The notes under the pieces were generated by a model, which saw nothing but the letters and a program-made list of their open reading frames with translations, searched no databases and had not been told where the DNA came from. Source: Rugamonas sp045984285 (GTDB lineage Bacteria > Pseudomonadota > Gammaproteobacteria > Burkholderiales > Burkholderiaceae_D). Taken from it: a stretch of 64,000 nucleotides of DNA. The position numbers and the translations under genes are program-made. Numbering within the stretch: position 1 is the stretch's first letter; the number at the start of each line of letters is the position of its first letter. Positions 52,852-61,944 of this stretch are shown here, piece by piece. The stretch is from NCBI RefSeq assembly GCF_045984285.3, contig NZ_JBJQIK030000005.1, positions 248,001 to 312,000 of the forward strand, written 5' to 3'.

Positions 52852-53262
52852 TTACGGCAGATCGCGCTCCGCGAAATCTTCCACTTCGTACTGGTCCAGG
52901 AAACGCTCCGGCGGCCGGCCGGCGCCGAAGCGGATGCTGGCCAGGCCGTCCATCTGCTCGATCACGCGCCGCACATAGGCGCCCAGCGACTGGCGCGTGG
53001 TGCATTTCTGGCGCATCGGATAGAGGCCGCTCAGCTCGAAACCGTCGAGATAGACGATCTCGAACTCGCAGGCAGGCTGGTCGCGCTTGCCAGTTGCCCA
53101 GGATTTGAGCAGGCGGTCGGCGGCAACGAAGGAGCCCAGCACGGCCATGGTGTGGGCCGCGCTCTGGCGGATGCGGATTTTTGCGACGCCAACCTTTTCG
53201 CCGCTGCACAAGGCCGGCGTATGAAGCTGGGGAACGCGCTGCGGTAGGCACATGGTGGTCAT
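52852..53262 (-). CDS. Hypothetical protein in the regulator cluster
   Basis: 136 residues. VAKIRIRQSAAHTMAVLGSFVAADRLL, then FEIVYLDGFELSGLYPMRQK and TRQSLGAYVRRVIEQMDG; the C-terminus is RFLDQYEVEDFAERDLP. No signal peptide or membrane span; three or four cysteines. No known domain is recognised. It is in line (minus strand) between the ALDH-like gene and regulator 1, with gaps of 61 and 97 bp, so it may form a transcript with one or both. ATG 53253 is an alternative start three codons in. Confidence 0.68.
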   Translation of the reverse strand: MTTMCLPQRVPQLHTPALCSGEKVGVAKIRIRQSAAHTMAVLGSFVAADRLLKSWATGKRDQPACEFEIVYLDGFELSGLYPMRQKCTTRQSLGAYVRRVIEQMDGLASIRFGAGRPPERFLDQYEVEDFAERDLP

Positions 53263-53323
53263 GATCGGTCTCGCCCTATGGTGACGTTTCTGATTGTAGA
53301 AGTCGGCACTGCCTGCTAGCGAA

Positions 53324-54724
53324 TTAATCCTTGTAAAGCCTTGTTAACTGCGGTGGAAGGTTCTGGAAAAACACCGGGCGCTGCAGGCGCGCGATGGCCT
53401 CGGCGGCGGTGGCCGGGGTCTGGCCTGGGGCGGCGCTGAAGCTGTTGATGGCCACATGGGCCGTCATGCGCTCCAGCAAGGGCAGCAGGCGGGCGGCCAG
53501 CGCCAGGTCCGCCGCATCGCCGTCGCGCAGGTGCAGGGCGGCCATGGGCTGGCGCCGCAGGATGCGCGCCACCGCCAGCATCTGCCCGGCGTCCGCGCAG
53601 CGCAGCAGCAGGCCGGCGGGGCCCGGGCGCTCCTCGGCCAGCTGCGGGGAGCCGAGCAGGGCGCCGGCTTCCGCTTCCGCAAACATGGCACGGGCGCCGG
53701 AAGGCGCATCGGCCGGTTCCGCGCCTTGCGCCAGCAGGTCCACCTGCGCATCGTTCAGCAGGCGGTCGACGCTGCCCCGGTGGTAGCAGCTGATGCTGTA
53801 GTTCGCCATCGGCACCGGCGGCATGGCCGCTACCGTATCCATGATGGCTTCGCGCAGGTCGATGAAGCCGGGACCGTCGATTGCCACCACCATGCCGGTT
53901 TTATGGGCCTGGTGCAGGCCGGGCGGCATGAACTGGCGCAGCAGCTGCTGGCCCAGGTGCTCGGCGCGCGCATTCAGCGCGGCCGGCAGGATGAAAACGG
54001 GATTGCTGCCGGGGAGCTGGCCCAGTACGGGAATCGGGTCGGCGCGCTCTAGCACCGCGTGCTGGTAGCGCAGGCCGTCGAAGCGGCTGCCGTCATACAG
54101 CGCGCCGCGGATGGCGGGATGCGCCAGCAGGGTTTCCGCGCTGCCGGGATGGTCGTCCAGCATCTGGTACAGGCCGGCGGGCAGGCCGCAGTCGGCCAGC
54201 GCATGCTGCACCAGTCCGCCGACCAGGGCGCTGCAGCGGGGATGCAGGTGGTGGCGCAGCGTCACCACGGCGCAGCCCGCCGCCAGGGCGGCCACGATCT
54301 GGCTGCCGGCTGCCGCATACAGCGGCGTAAGGCAGCCATTGCCGAGGGCGGCGACGGCGCCGAGGGCGGCTTTGCGCACCGGGATCCCGGCTGCCGCGTC
54401 CGGCGTGCGCAGCACGGCCGCGAAAGCCGCCAGTTCCGCAAGCGCGGCGCTATGTTCCGCGTCGGCCGCCGCAGCGCTGCAGCCGGTATCGGCCATGGCC
54501 AGGCGGCGGATCGCGCCGCGCTCCTGCTCCAGGCGCAGGGCGATGCTGTCCAGCAGGCCGGCGCGCTGCGCCGCCGCGCCATGGGCCATCGCTTCGGCGG
54601 CCTGGGCTGCGGCATTGCAGGCCCGCTCCAGCGCCAGCCGCGCCTGGCCGGCCAGCGGCGCCGGCACCGGGCGGGCGTGGTGCGGAACGTACACTGCCTG
54701 TCCGCTTGTTGACTGTTGCTGCAT
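53324..54724 (-). CDS. Aldehyde-dehydrogenase-like protein, probably inactive
   Basis: 466 residues. The overall order follows alpha-ketoglutaric semialdehyde dehydrogenase-type ALDHs: the helical N-terminus (AAQRAGLLDSIALRLEQE), LAAGCAVVTLRHHLHP at the nucleotide site, SETLL-like ALAHPAI region, and NPVFILPAALNARAEHLG. The expected catalytic Asn lies at GNGCLTP (Asn replaced), the base Glu region reads GQLPGSNPVF (Glu replaced), and the nucleophile region FMPPGLHQAHKTGMVV has no Cys. So it is likely a pseudoenzyme or binding protein. A TTG at 54736 would add four residues. It is divergent from regulator 2. Confidence 0.8.
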   Translation of the reverse strand: MQQQSTSGQAVYVPHHARPVPAPLAGQARLALERACNAAAQAAEAMAHGAAAQRAGLLDSIALRLEQERGAIRRLAMADTGCSAAAADAEHSAALAELAAFAAVLRTPDAAAGIPVRKAALGAVAALGNGCLTPLYAAAGSQIVAALAAGCAVVTLRHHLHPRCSALVGGLVQHALADCGLPAGLYQMLDDHPGSAETLLAHPAIRGALYDGSRFDGLRYQHAVLERADPIPVLGQLPGSNPVFILPAALNARAEHLGQQLLRQFMPPGLHQAHKTGMVVAIDGPGFIDLREAIMDTVAAMPPVPMANYSISCYHRGSVDRLLNDAQVDLLAQGAEPADAPSGARAMFAEAEAGALLGSPQLAEERPGPAGLLLRCADAGQMLAVARILRRQPMAALHLRDGDAADLALAARLLPLLERMTAHVAINSFSAAPGQTPATAAEAIARLQRPVFFQNLPPQLTRLYKD

Positions 54725-54752
54725 AATGGTTGGCAACCTGCTGTCACAGGTG

Positions 54753-54781
54753 ATTAATTGTTGTAAATCGCGTTGTAAACC
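54753..54781. promoter_or_regulatory. Direct-repeat operator candidate in the divergent promoter
   Basis: GTTGTAAA occurs twice with a 12-bp period (54760-54767, 54772-54779) after ATTAATT, between the ALDH-like gene and regulator 2. OmpR-type winged-helix proteins bind such direct repeats. A relative lies at 53323-53349. Confidence 0.45.
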
Positions 54782-54856
54782 GCATCAAGCGCGCTGTTCC
54801 ATACGTTAGAATTCGCCCCCGAAAAAATCAATATTGCTTTTGAGGTAAGAGCGACC

Positions 54857-57694
54857 ATGCAGCGTAGCGATTCCAGTGTTCGCGGCCTGCCGGCCATGCC
54901 GGAAGGCGCCGTGCTGTTCGGCGATTACCGGCTGGTGCCGTCGGAACGCGCGCTGCTGTTCCGCGGCCATCCGGTGCGCCTCAGCGGGCGTGCTTTCGAC
55001 CTGCTGCTGGCGCTGGTAGACCAGGCCGGCGCGGTGGTCGGCAAGGACGAGCTGATCGCCCGGGTATGGCCGCGCACCTTCGTTGAGGAAGGCAACCTGC
55101 GGGTGCATATCGGCGCCTTGCGCAAGGCCCTGGGGGGCGACGCCCACAGCTATGTGGAAAACGTGGTGGGCCGGGGCTACAGCTTTGTGGCGCCGGTGCG
55201 CCATGTGCCGCACCCTGAACCGGCGCCGGAACCGGCGCCGCCGCCCGCCCAGTTGCCCGCCGCGCGCGCGCGCGTGATCGGGCGCGACGATGTACTGGAC
55301 TGGCTCGCCACCCAGCTGCCCGAACACCGCCTGGTGACGATTGTGGGCCCGGGCGGCATGGGCAAGACCACCATTGCGGGCGCCGTCGCAAACCGGCTTG
55401 TGCCAACGTTTTCCGGCCATGTGGACTTTGCCGACCTGGCGCCGCTGGCCGATGCGCGCCTGCTGCCCAGCGCCATCGCGCTGTCGCTCGGCCGGCCCGC
55501 CGGTTCGAACGAGTCGCTGGATACGCTGATCGGCGCGCTGAAGAACCGGCATGGTCTGCTGGTGCTGGACAGCTGCGAGCACCTGATCGATGCCGTGGCT
55601 GGCCTTGCGGAGCGCATCCTGCGCGAAACCAGCGGCATCTACATCCTCGCCACCAGCCGCGAGCCGCTGCGTGCGGAAGGCGAATGGGTGCACCGCCTGC
55701 AGCCGCTGGCGGTGCCGGCCAGCGCCGGCGAAGGCCTGAGCCTGGACCAGCTGACCGCCTGTCCGGCCGTGCAGCTGTTCGTGGAACGCGCCACGGCGGC
55801 ATTGGGCAGCTTTGTGCTCGATGCCGGCAATGCGGGCGCCGTGGTCGATATCTGCCGCCGCCTGGACGGCATTCCGCTGGCGATCGAGCTGGCCGCGGGA
55901 CGCGCCGAATTCTTCGGCGTGCAGGGCCTGGCGGCGCGGCTGGAAGACTGCTTCGCCGTGCTGACGCGCGGCCGCCGTACCGCACTGCCGCGCCACCAGA
56001 CCCTGCGCGCCACGCTGGACTGGAGTTTCGACATGCTGTCGCCCGAAGACCAGGCCATGCTGTGCCGCCTGTCGATCTTCCGCGGCAGCTTCACGCTGGA
56101 TGCCGCGGCGGAGGTGGCGCATGCGGGCGCCATCGAGCGCGCCGATGTGTTCGAGAGCATCGCCAATCTTGCTGCCAAATCGCTGGTGGGCGTGGACTCG
56201 GGCAATGAGCTGGTGCATTACCGCCTGCTGGATACCACGCGCGCCTACGCGATGGAGAAGCTGCGCGCGGGCAGCGAAGCGCGCGGGGTGGCGCGGCGCT
56301 ATGCGCGCTATTACTGCGCCCTGATGGCAAGCGCGGAGGCGGATTGGGAAGTGCTGAACCCCACCGAATGGCAGGCGCGCTACGGCCGCTGCATCGACCA
56401 TGTGCGCGCGGCGCTGGACTGGGCCTTCGGCCCGGACGGCGAACTGGCTACGGGGCTGGAACTGACCGCCGTATCGGCTGCGCTCTGGTACCAGCTGTCG
56501 CTGATGGAGGAATATCGCCAGCGGCTCGATCTGGCGCTGGCGCGCAGCGCCGATACCATCGACCTGGCGCCGCCGCTGGCCATGCGCCTGCATCTCGCGC
56601 TGGGCCATACCTTGCTCCATGTCGGCAATATGCATGATATCGACGAGCGCTCGCGCAATTTCGAGCGCGCACTGGAGCTGGCGGAACAACTGGGCGACAA
56701 CGATACGGCGGTGCGCGCCCTGTGGGGCTGCTTTACCGACGCGCTGTTCCGCGGCGAGTACCGCAAGGCGCATTTCCTGACCGGACGTTTCGGCGAACTG
56801 GCACAGGGCGGCGGCGACATGCTGCAGCTGGCATGGCGGCGCATGCAGGCGCGCGCCATGCACTACCTGGGCGACCAGCATGCGGCGCGCGCGCATGTGG
56901 ATGTGCTGATGGCGCATCCCCTGAGCGGGCGGCGGCGGCCGCGCGTCAACGGCTTCCAGTTCGACCAGCGCGTGTCATCGCTGGCGGTGCAGGGCCGGGT
57001 GTTATGGATGCAGGGCAGTCCCGACAAGGCCCTGGAGGTGGCGCGGCAGGCCGTGGCGGAAGGGCTGGAGCTCGACCACAGCGTGTCGCTGTGCTTCGCC
57101 CTGCTGCTGGCCTGCCCGGTGGCCCTGTGGACCGGCGAGCTGGCGGCAGCGGGCGAGTACAGCGCGCTGATGCTGGAGCGTTCGCGCCAGGGATCGCTGC
57201 CCCTGTGGCAGTTCTGGGCGCGCGCCTTCGATGCGGCGATCCAGCTGCATACGGGCGGCGGGGGCGATGGCGGCGCCGGCTTCAGCGCGCTGGAACGCAG
57301 CCCCTTCTGCAGCGGCATGCACGTGGACATGCTGGCCACCCTGCACGGCGCCATGCTCACGCCGCGTGCCATCGCCCGCGCCGACGAGGGCCTTGCGGGA
57401 TGGAGCATGGCGGAGATCCTGCGCTGCTGGGGCGAGGAGGTGCTGCAGGTGGGATCCTTCACGCAGGCCGAGACGCTGTTCCGCCGCGCGCTGGCGGTGG
57501 CAAGGGAGCAGGGCGCACGCGCCTGGGAACTGCGCGCAGCCTGCAGCCTGGCGCGCCTGGCCATCGGCAATGGCGGCGCACCGGCGCGGCAGGAGGCCCG
57601 GCACACGCTGGCGGAGGTCTATGGCTTCTTCACGGAAGGCCGGCAGACGTACGACCTGCGCACCGCGGCGGCCTTGCTGAAAGCGCTGGCCTGA
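54857..57694 (+). CDS. Winged-helix STAND-ATPase transcriptional regulator, copy 2
   Basis: 945 residues and a paralogue of the 936-residue regulator. The trans_reg_C winged helix is at 20-115 (FGDYRLVPSERALLFRG, LRVHIGALRKAL, YVENVVGRGYSFVAP). A Pro/Glu linker follows, then the STAND NTPase with Walker A GPGGMGKT (164-171) and Walker B LLVLDSCEHLID, then a TPR-like C-terminus (about 430-945). A GAGGTAAG ribosome-binding site precedes ATG 54857. It is divergent from the ALDH-like gene and probably autoregulates through the repeats at 54753. Its stop abuts the stop of the convergent AraC gene. Confidence 0.9.
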   Translation: MQRSDSSVRGLPAMPEGAVLFGDYRLVPSERALLFRGHPVRLSGRAFDLLLALVDQAGAVVGKDELIARVWPRTFVEEGNLRVHIGALRKALGGDAHSYVENVVGRGYSFVAPVRHVPHPEPAPEPAPPPAQLPAARARVIGRDDVLDWLATQLPEHRLVTIVGPGGMGKTTIAGAVANRLVPTFSGHVDFADLAPLADARLLPSAIALSLGRPAGSNESLDTLIGALKNRHGLLVLDSCEHLIDAVAGLAERILRETSGIYILATSREPLRAEGEWVHRLQPLAVPASAGEGLSLDQLTACPAVQLFVERATAALGSFVLDAGNAGAVVDICRRLDGIPLAIELAAGRAEFFGVQGLAARLEDCFAVLTRGRRTALPRHQTLRATLDWSFDMLSPEDQAMLCRLSIFRGSFTLDAAAEVAHAGAIERADVFESIANLAAKSLVGVDSGNELVHYRLLDTTRAYAMEKLRAGSEARGVARRYARYYCALMASAEADWEVLNPTEWQARYGRCIDHVRAALDWAFGPDGELATGLELTAVSAALWYQLSLMEEYRQRLDLALARSADTIDLAPPLAMRLHLALGHTLLHVGNMHDIDERSRNFERALELAEQLGDNDTAVRALWGCFTDALFRGEYRKAHFLTGRFGELAQGGGDMLQLAWRRMQARAMHYLGDQHAARAHVDVLMAHPLSGRRRPRVNGFQFDQRVSSLAVQGRVLWMQGSPDKALEVARQAVAEGLELDHSVSLCFALLLACPVALWTGELAAAGEYSALMLERSRQGSLPLWQFWARAFDAAIQLHTGGGGDGGAGFSALERSPFCSGMHVDMLATLHGAMLTPRAIARADEGLAGWSMAEILRCWGEEVLQVGSFTQAETLFRRALAVAREQGARAWELRAACSLARLAIGNGGAPARQEARHTLAEVYGFFTEGRQTYDLRTAAALLKALA

Positions 57695-58471
57695 TCAGGC
57701 GCCCTGCTGGTCCGCGAAGAAGGCGGAGGGCGTGCTGCCGAAGGTCTTGCGGAACATGGCCGTGAAAGCGGACTGGCTGGCATAGCCCAGCTGCTGCGCC
57801 ACCTGCCACAGGGGCATGCCGCGCGCGATCATGGGCGCCGCATGCGCCAGCCGCACCTGCTGCCGCCACTGGCCGAAGGTCATGCCCAGCTCCTTCTCGA
57901 ACAGCCGTGCCAGCGTGCGTTCCGACGCGCCCACTTCGCGCGACCAGTGCTCCAGCGTTTGCGTGGCGCCGGGGCTCCCGATCAGCGCCTCGCACAGCGA
58001 CTTGAGGCGCTTATCCTGCGGCAGCGGCACCCGGATCGGCCGCGTCGGCGCGCGCGCCAGTTCATCCAGCACCAGTTCGCCGATCAGCGCGGCGCGCTGC
58101 GGCGCCAGCTGCGGGTCGCCCATCGCCGCAATCAGCTCGCGCAGCAGCCCGCTCACTTCCACCACGCGGCACTTCTCGCCGTTGAAGGGTTCGCGCTCCG
58201 CATGAATGCGCAGCGGCGACAGGTAAGCCGGTTCCAGCATCGTCACCTCATGGTCGATGCCGGGCGCGATCCAGATTGCGCGCTGCGGCGGCACGATCCA
58301 GCTGCTGTTGTTCGCGTTTACGCGGATCACGCCATTGACCGCATAGGTGAGCTGGCCCCAGGGATGGCTGTGGGCGCCGATCGAGGTGTCCGCATCCAGG
58401 TTGCGTGCCGTGATGGTCACGGGCTGCTGGAGCGTGGGGCCGGGGCCGGGCATCGGGCGCAGGGTCTGCAT
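57695..58471 (-). CDS. AraC-family transcriptional regulator
   Basis: 258 residues. An N-terminal cupin ligand-binding domain (AHSHPWGQLTYAVNGVIRV) is followed by a double helix-turn-helix (TLEHWSREVGASERTLARLFEKELG and VAQQLGYASQSAFTAMFRKTFG). The order is that of NimR/YeaM-type regulators. It is divergent from the MFS gene with an 87-bp gap, which is the likely target. The stop TCA (57695-57697) and the TGA of regulator 2 together form TGATCA inside GCCTGATCAGGC. Confidence 0.92.
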   Translation of the reverse strand: MQTLRPMPGPGPTLQQPVTITARNLDADTSIGAHSHPWGQLTYAVNGVIRVNANNSSWIVPPQRAIWIAPGIDHEVTMLEPAYLSPLRIHAEREPFNGEKCRVVEVSGLLRELIAAMGDPQLAPQRAALIGELVLDELARAPTRPIRVPLPQDKRLKSLCEALIGSPGATQTLEHWSREVGASERTLARLFEKELGMTFGQWRQQVRLAHAAPMIARGMPLWQVAQQLGYASQSAFTAMFRKTFGSTPSAFFADQQGA

Positions 58472-58558
58472 GGCGGTTTCTCGATAAATGTTGTCCTTCT
58501 ATCTTAAATCAGCCGCCGCCACTTTGCTTACACTGATTCTTTCTACAAGGATTTTTCC

Positions 58559-59773
58559 ATGAGCTCTGACGACAACACCGTCCGGCAGGATGCCCGCGTG
58601 ATCGGCCTGGTTGGCATCGCGCACGGCACCTCGCACTTCTATCACCTGATCCTGGCCGCGCTGATTCCCTGGCTGAAGCCGGCCTTCAATCTCAGCTACA
58701 CCGAGCTGGGCATGCTGATGACGGTGTTCTTCGTGATTTCCGGCGCGGGCCAGGCCATGGCCGGTTTCGTGGTGGACCGCGTGGGAGCGCGCGCCGTGCT
58801 GTTCTTCGGCATGGCCATGCTGGGCGTATCGGCGCTGGTGCTGTCGGGCGCCGGCAGCTATGGCGCGCTGCTGGCGGGCGCGGTGCTGGCCGGCGTGGGC
58901 AATTCCATTTTCCATCCGGCCGACTACACGCTGCTGAACCAGCGCGTGTCGCGCCCCCGGCTGGCGCATGGTTTCTCGGTGCACGGCATCAGCGGCAATA
59001 TCGGCTGGGCCGCGGCGCCACTGTTCCTCACTTCGATTGCTGCCGTCCAGGGCTGGCGCTCAGCGCTGCTTTGGGCTGCACTCATTCCGTTCAGCGTGCT
59101 GTTTGTATTGTGGCTGAACCGCCATGCGTTGCGTCCCGACCCCATCGTGCGCCATGCCGGCGCGGTGGAGCAGGGCGGCACGCTGGCTTTCCTGCGCCTG
59201 CCTTCGGTGTGGATGTGCTTCGCCTTTTTCCTGCTGACGGCGGTGGCGCTGGGCGGCATCCAGAGTTTCGCCTCGATCAGCCTGCAGTCGCTGTACGGCA
59301 TCTCGCGGGAACTGGCCACCAGTTCCTATACGGCGTATATGCTGGCCTCGGCAGGCGGCATGCTGCTGGGCGGTTTCCTCGGCGCGGGCGCGCAGAAGCA
59401 TGACCGCACCGTGGCGCTGGCCTTCGCTGCCGCGGCCCTGCTGGCGCTGGTGCTGGCGGCGGGCGCCGGCCCGGCGTGGATGGCATTGCCGCTGATGGGC
59501 CTGATCGGCTTCTGCTCCGGTATCGCCGGACCTTCGCGCGACCTGATGATACGCGCCGCTGCGCCGAAGGGCGCGACGGGCAGGGTCTACGGTGTGGTGT
59601 ATTCCGGCCTGGACAGCGGCCTCGCCATCGGCCCGCTGCTGTTCGGCGCTGCCATGGATGCGGGCCATCCGAGCTGGGTATTCGCGGGCATCGCTTTCTT
59701 CCAGGCACTGGCCATTGCCACGGCGGTCGGGGTAGGCGGCAGCACGCGCTCCGCGCAGCTGCGCACCGCCTGA
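58559..59773 (+). CDS. MFS exporter, Fsr-like
   Basis: 404-residue major facilitator permease with 12 spans. AHGTSHFYHLILAALIPWL and FNLSYTELGMLMTVFFVISGAGQ in the N-half and FHPADYTLLN are typical of the fosmidomycin-resistance (Fsr) branch. The first cytosolic loop DRVGARAVLFFG is the MFS motif A. It probably exports a small toxic compound; the inducer is unknown. It is controlled by the divergent AraC-type gene, a common exporter-regulator arrangement. Confidence 0.88.
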   Translation: MSSDDNTVRQDARVIGLVGIAHGTSHFYHLILAALIPWLKPAFNLSYTELGMLMTVFFVISGAGQAMAGFVVDRVGARAVLFFGMAMLGVSALVLSGAGSYGALLAGAVLAGVGNSIFHPADYTLLNQRVSRPRLAHGFSVHGISGNIGWAAAPLFLTSIAAVQGWRSALLWAALIPFSVLFVLWLNRHALRPDPIVRHAGAVEQGGTLAFLRLPSVWMCFAFFLLTAVALGGIQSFASISLQSLYGISRELATSSYTAYMLASAGGMLLGGFLGAGAQKHDRTVALAFAAAALLALVLAAGAGPAWMALPLMGLIGFCSGIAGPSRDLMIRAAAPKGATGRVYGVVYSGLDSGLAIGPLLFGAAMDAGHPSWVFAGIAFFQALAIATAVGVGGSTRSAQLRTA

Positions 59774-59780
59774 ACAGGCC

Positions 59781-59886
59781 GATTTTTCATCTGGCGAGAA
59801 CGTCATTTCGCATCCTGAAATGCGCACCATTTACTGCCGGGATTTTCCTTCCATTGCGAGAAATGTCGTTCCGTATCATGGAAAAT
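59781..59886. repeat. Imperfect tandem direct repeat upstream of aceA
   Basis: 59781-59821 and 59841-59886 are related copies with 60-bp period: GATTTT...GCGAGAA...GTC...TTC...ATC...G-AAAT. Each copy carries GCGAGAA followed by GTC. They may be paired regulator sites. Confidence 0.5.
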
Positions 59887-59930
59887 ACAATACAAGATAT
59901 TGAAAAATAAGGAAAATATATTGCTCATAT

Positions 59931-59944
59931 GTCTTATATAAGAC
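59931..59944. promoter_or_regulatory. 14-bp perfect palindrome in the aceA leader
   Basis: GTCTTATATAAGAC, a perfect dyad of the shape used by GntR-family dimers, 70 bp before the aceA ATG. It is a candidate repressor operator for glyoxylate shunt control. Confidence 0.55.
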
Positions 59945-60013
59945 TATTGTTGCACTGAACAATTTTGCCTAAGATGTTCTTAACGGACTTCACTTCCAAC
60001 TAAGGAGAGCATC

Positions 60014-61309
<1,296 letters not shown>

Positions 61310-61316
61310 GGAAGAT

Positions 61317-61339
61317 GGGCAGCCCCATCGGGGCTGCCC
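61317..61339 (+). terminator. GC-rich hairpin after aceA
   Basis: GGGCAGCCCC (61317-61326), loop ATC, GGGGCTGCCC (61330-61339). There is no T-run. It lies between aceA and a convergent gene pair. Confidence 0.5.
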
Positions 61340-61348
61340 CGGCTGCGC

Positions 61349-61561
61349 TTATGGCTTCGGCACGTGGGCCGACAGGCGCTGCTGGTACTCGTCCAGGTCG
61401 CGGATGGTGCCCATGTCATCATCCACGTCCACCGTATGCAGCTGGTGGCCCGGTGCGAAGCTCACCGTCGCCTCCACGCCGTCTTTTTTCTCGGTCAGGG
61501 ACTCGCCCTGCACCGCGCCGATGATGTTGCCGGCACGATCCGTCACAATGGTCATCTTCAT
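61349..61561 (-). CDS. Small hypothetical protein, second of a coupled pair
   Basis: 70 residues: MKMTIVTDRAGNIIGAVQG, then TEKKDGVEATVSFAPGHQLHTVDVDDDMG and a C-terminal LDEYQQRLSAHVPKP. It reads as a small beta-rich protein. It overlaps the preceding gene by four bases (ATGA) and is probably coupled. Domain unknown; no signal peptide. Convergent with aceA. Confidence 0.65.
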   Translation of the reverse strand: MKMTIVTDRAGNIIGAVQGESLTEKKDGVEATVSFAPGHQLHTVDVDDDMGTIRDLDEYQQRLSAHVPKP

Positions 61562-61815
61562 GACATCCCCCCGCCTTGCAGATTGTGGAAGCAGCCACCC
61601 GCACCCTGGTTGTGGATGGCGACGAAGTAATTCGTGTTGCCGTTGTTGAGCTTTTGCTTGCGCTGCTGGTCGGCCAGGTGCACCGCGCCCAGGTTGGGCG
61701 TCTTCACATCCGCCGACGCGAACTGGGTGCCGTGATCGGCGCCGTAGGTGTAGCTCCAGAAGGCCGTCTGACCAGGCGCCAGGAAGGTCAGGGGACCAAC
61801 GTTATTAAATGCCAT
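61558..61815 (-). CDS. Small hypothetical protein, first of a coupled pair
   Basis: 85 residues from MAFNNVGPLTFLAPGQTAFWS to CFHNLQGGGMS. Aromatic, Asn/Gln/Gly-rich beta sequence (YTYGADHGTQFASADV, NNGNTNYFVAIHNQGAGG) resembles a single lectin-like or adhesive beta module. A strong GGAGG ribosome-binding site precedes ATG 61815. The long reading frame up to 62853 runs antisense through rlmJ and is spurious. The family is unknown to me. Confidence 0.68.
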   Translation of the reverse strand: MAFNNVGPLTFLAPGQTAFWSYTYGADHGTQFASADVKTPNLGAVHLADQQRKQKLNNGNTNYFVAIHNQGAGGCFHNLQGGGMS

Positions 61816-61944
61816 GATGTCCTCCACGGAATGGGCCGCACGCCCGATTGTGCGCGGCTCAGCTATCCTGGCACATCCTGCCGGGCTCGCCTTTGATCCA
61901 TGTCGATATGGGATAATGATGGCTCGATCAAGAAGAAGCCCCCT

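Noticed and set aside
53323..53349. Independent operator in the ALDH-like gene end
   Set aside because: It is coding sequence, so similarity to the 54753 repeat may be chance; kept only as part of a low-interest finding, not as a feature.
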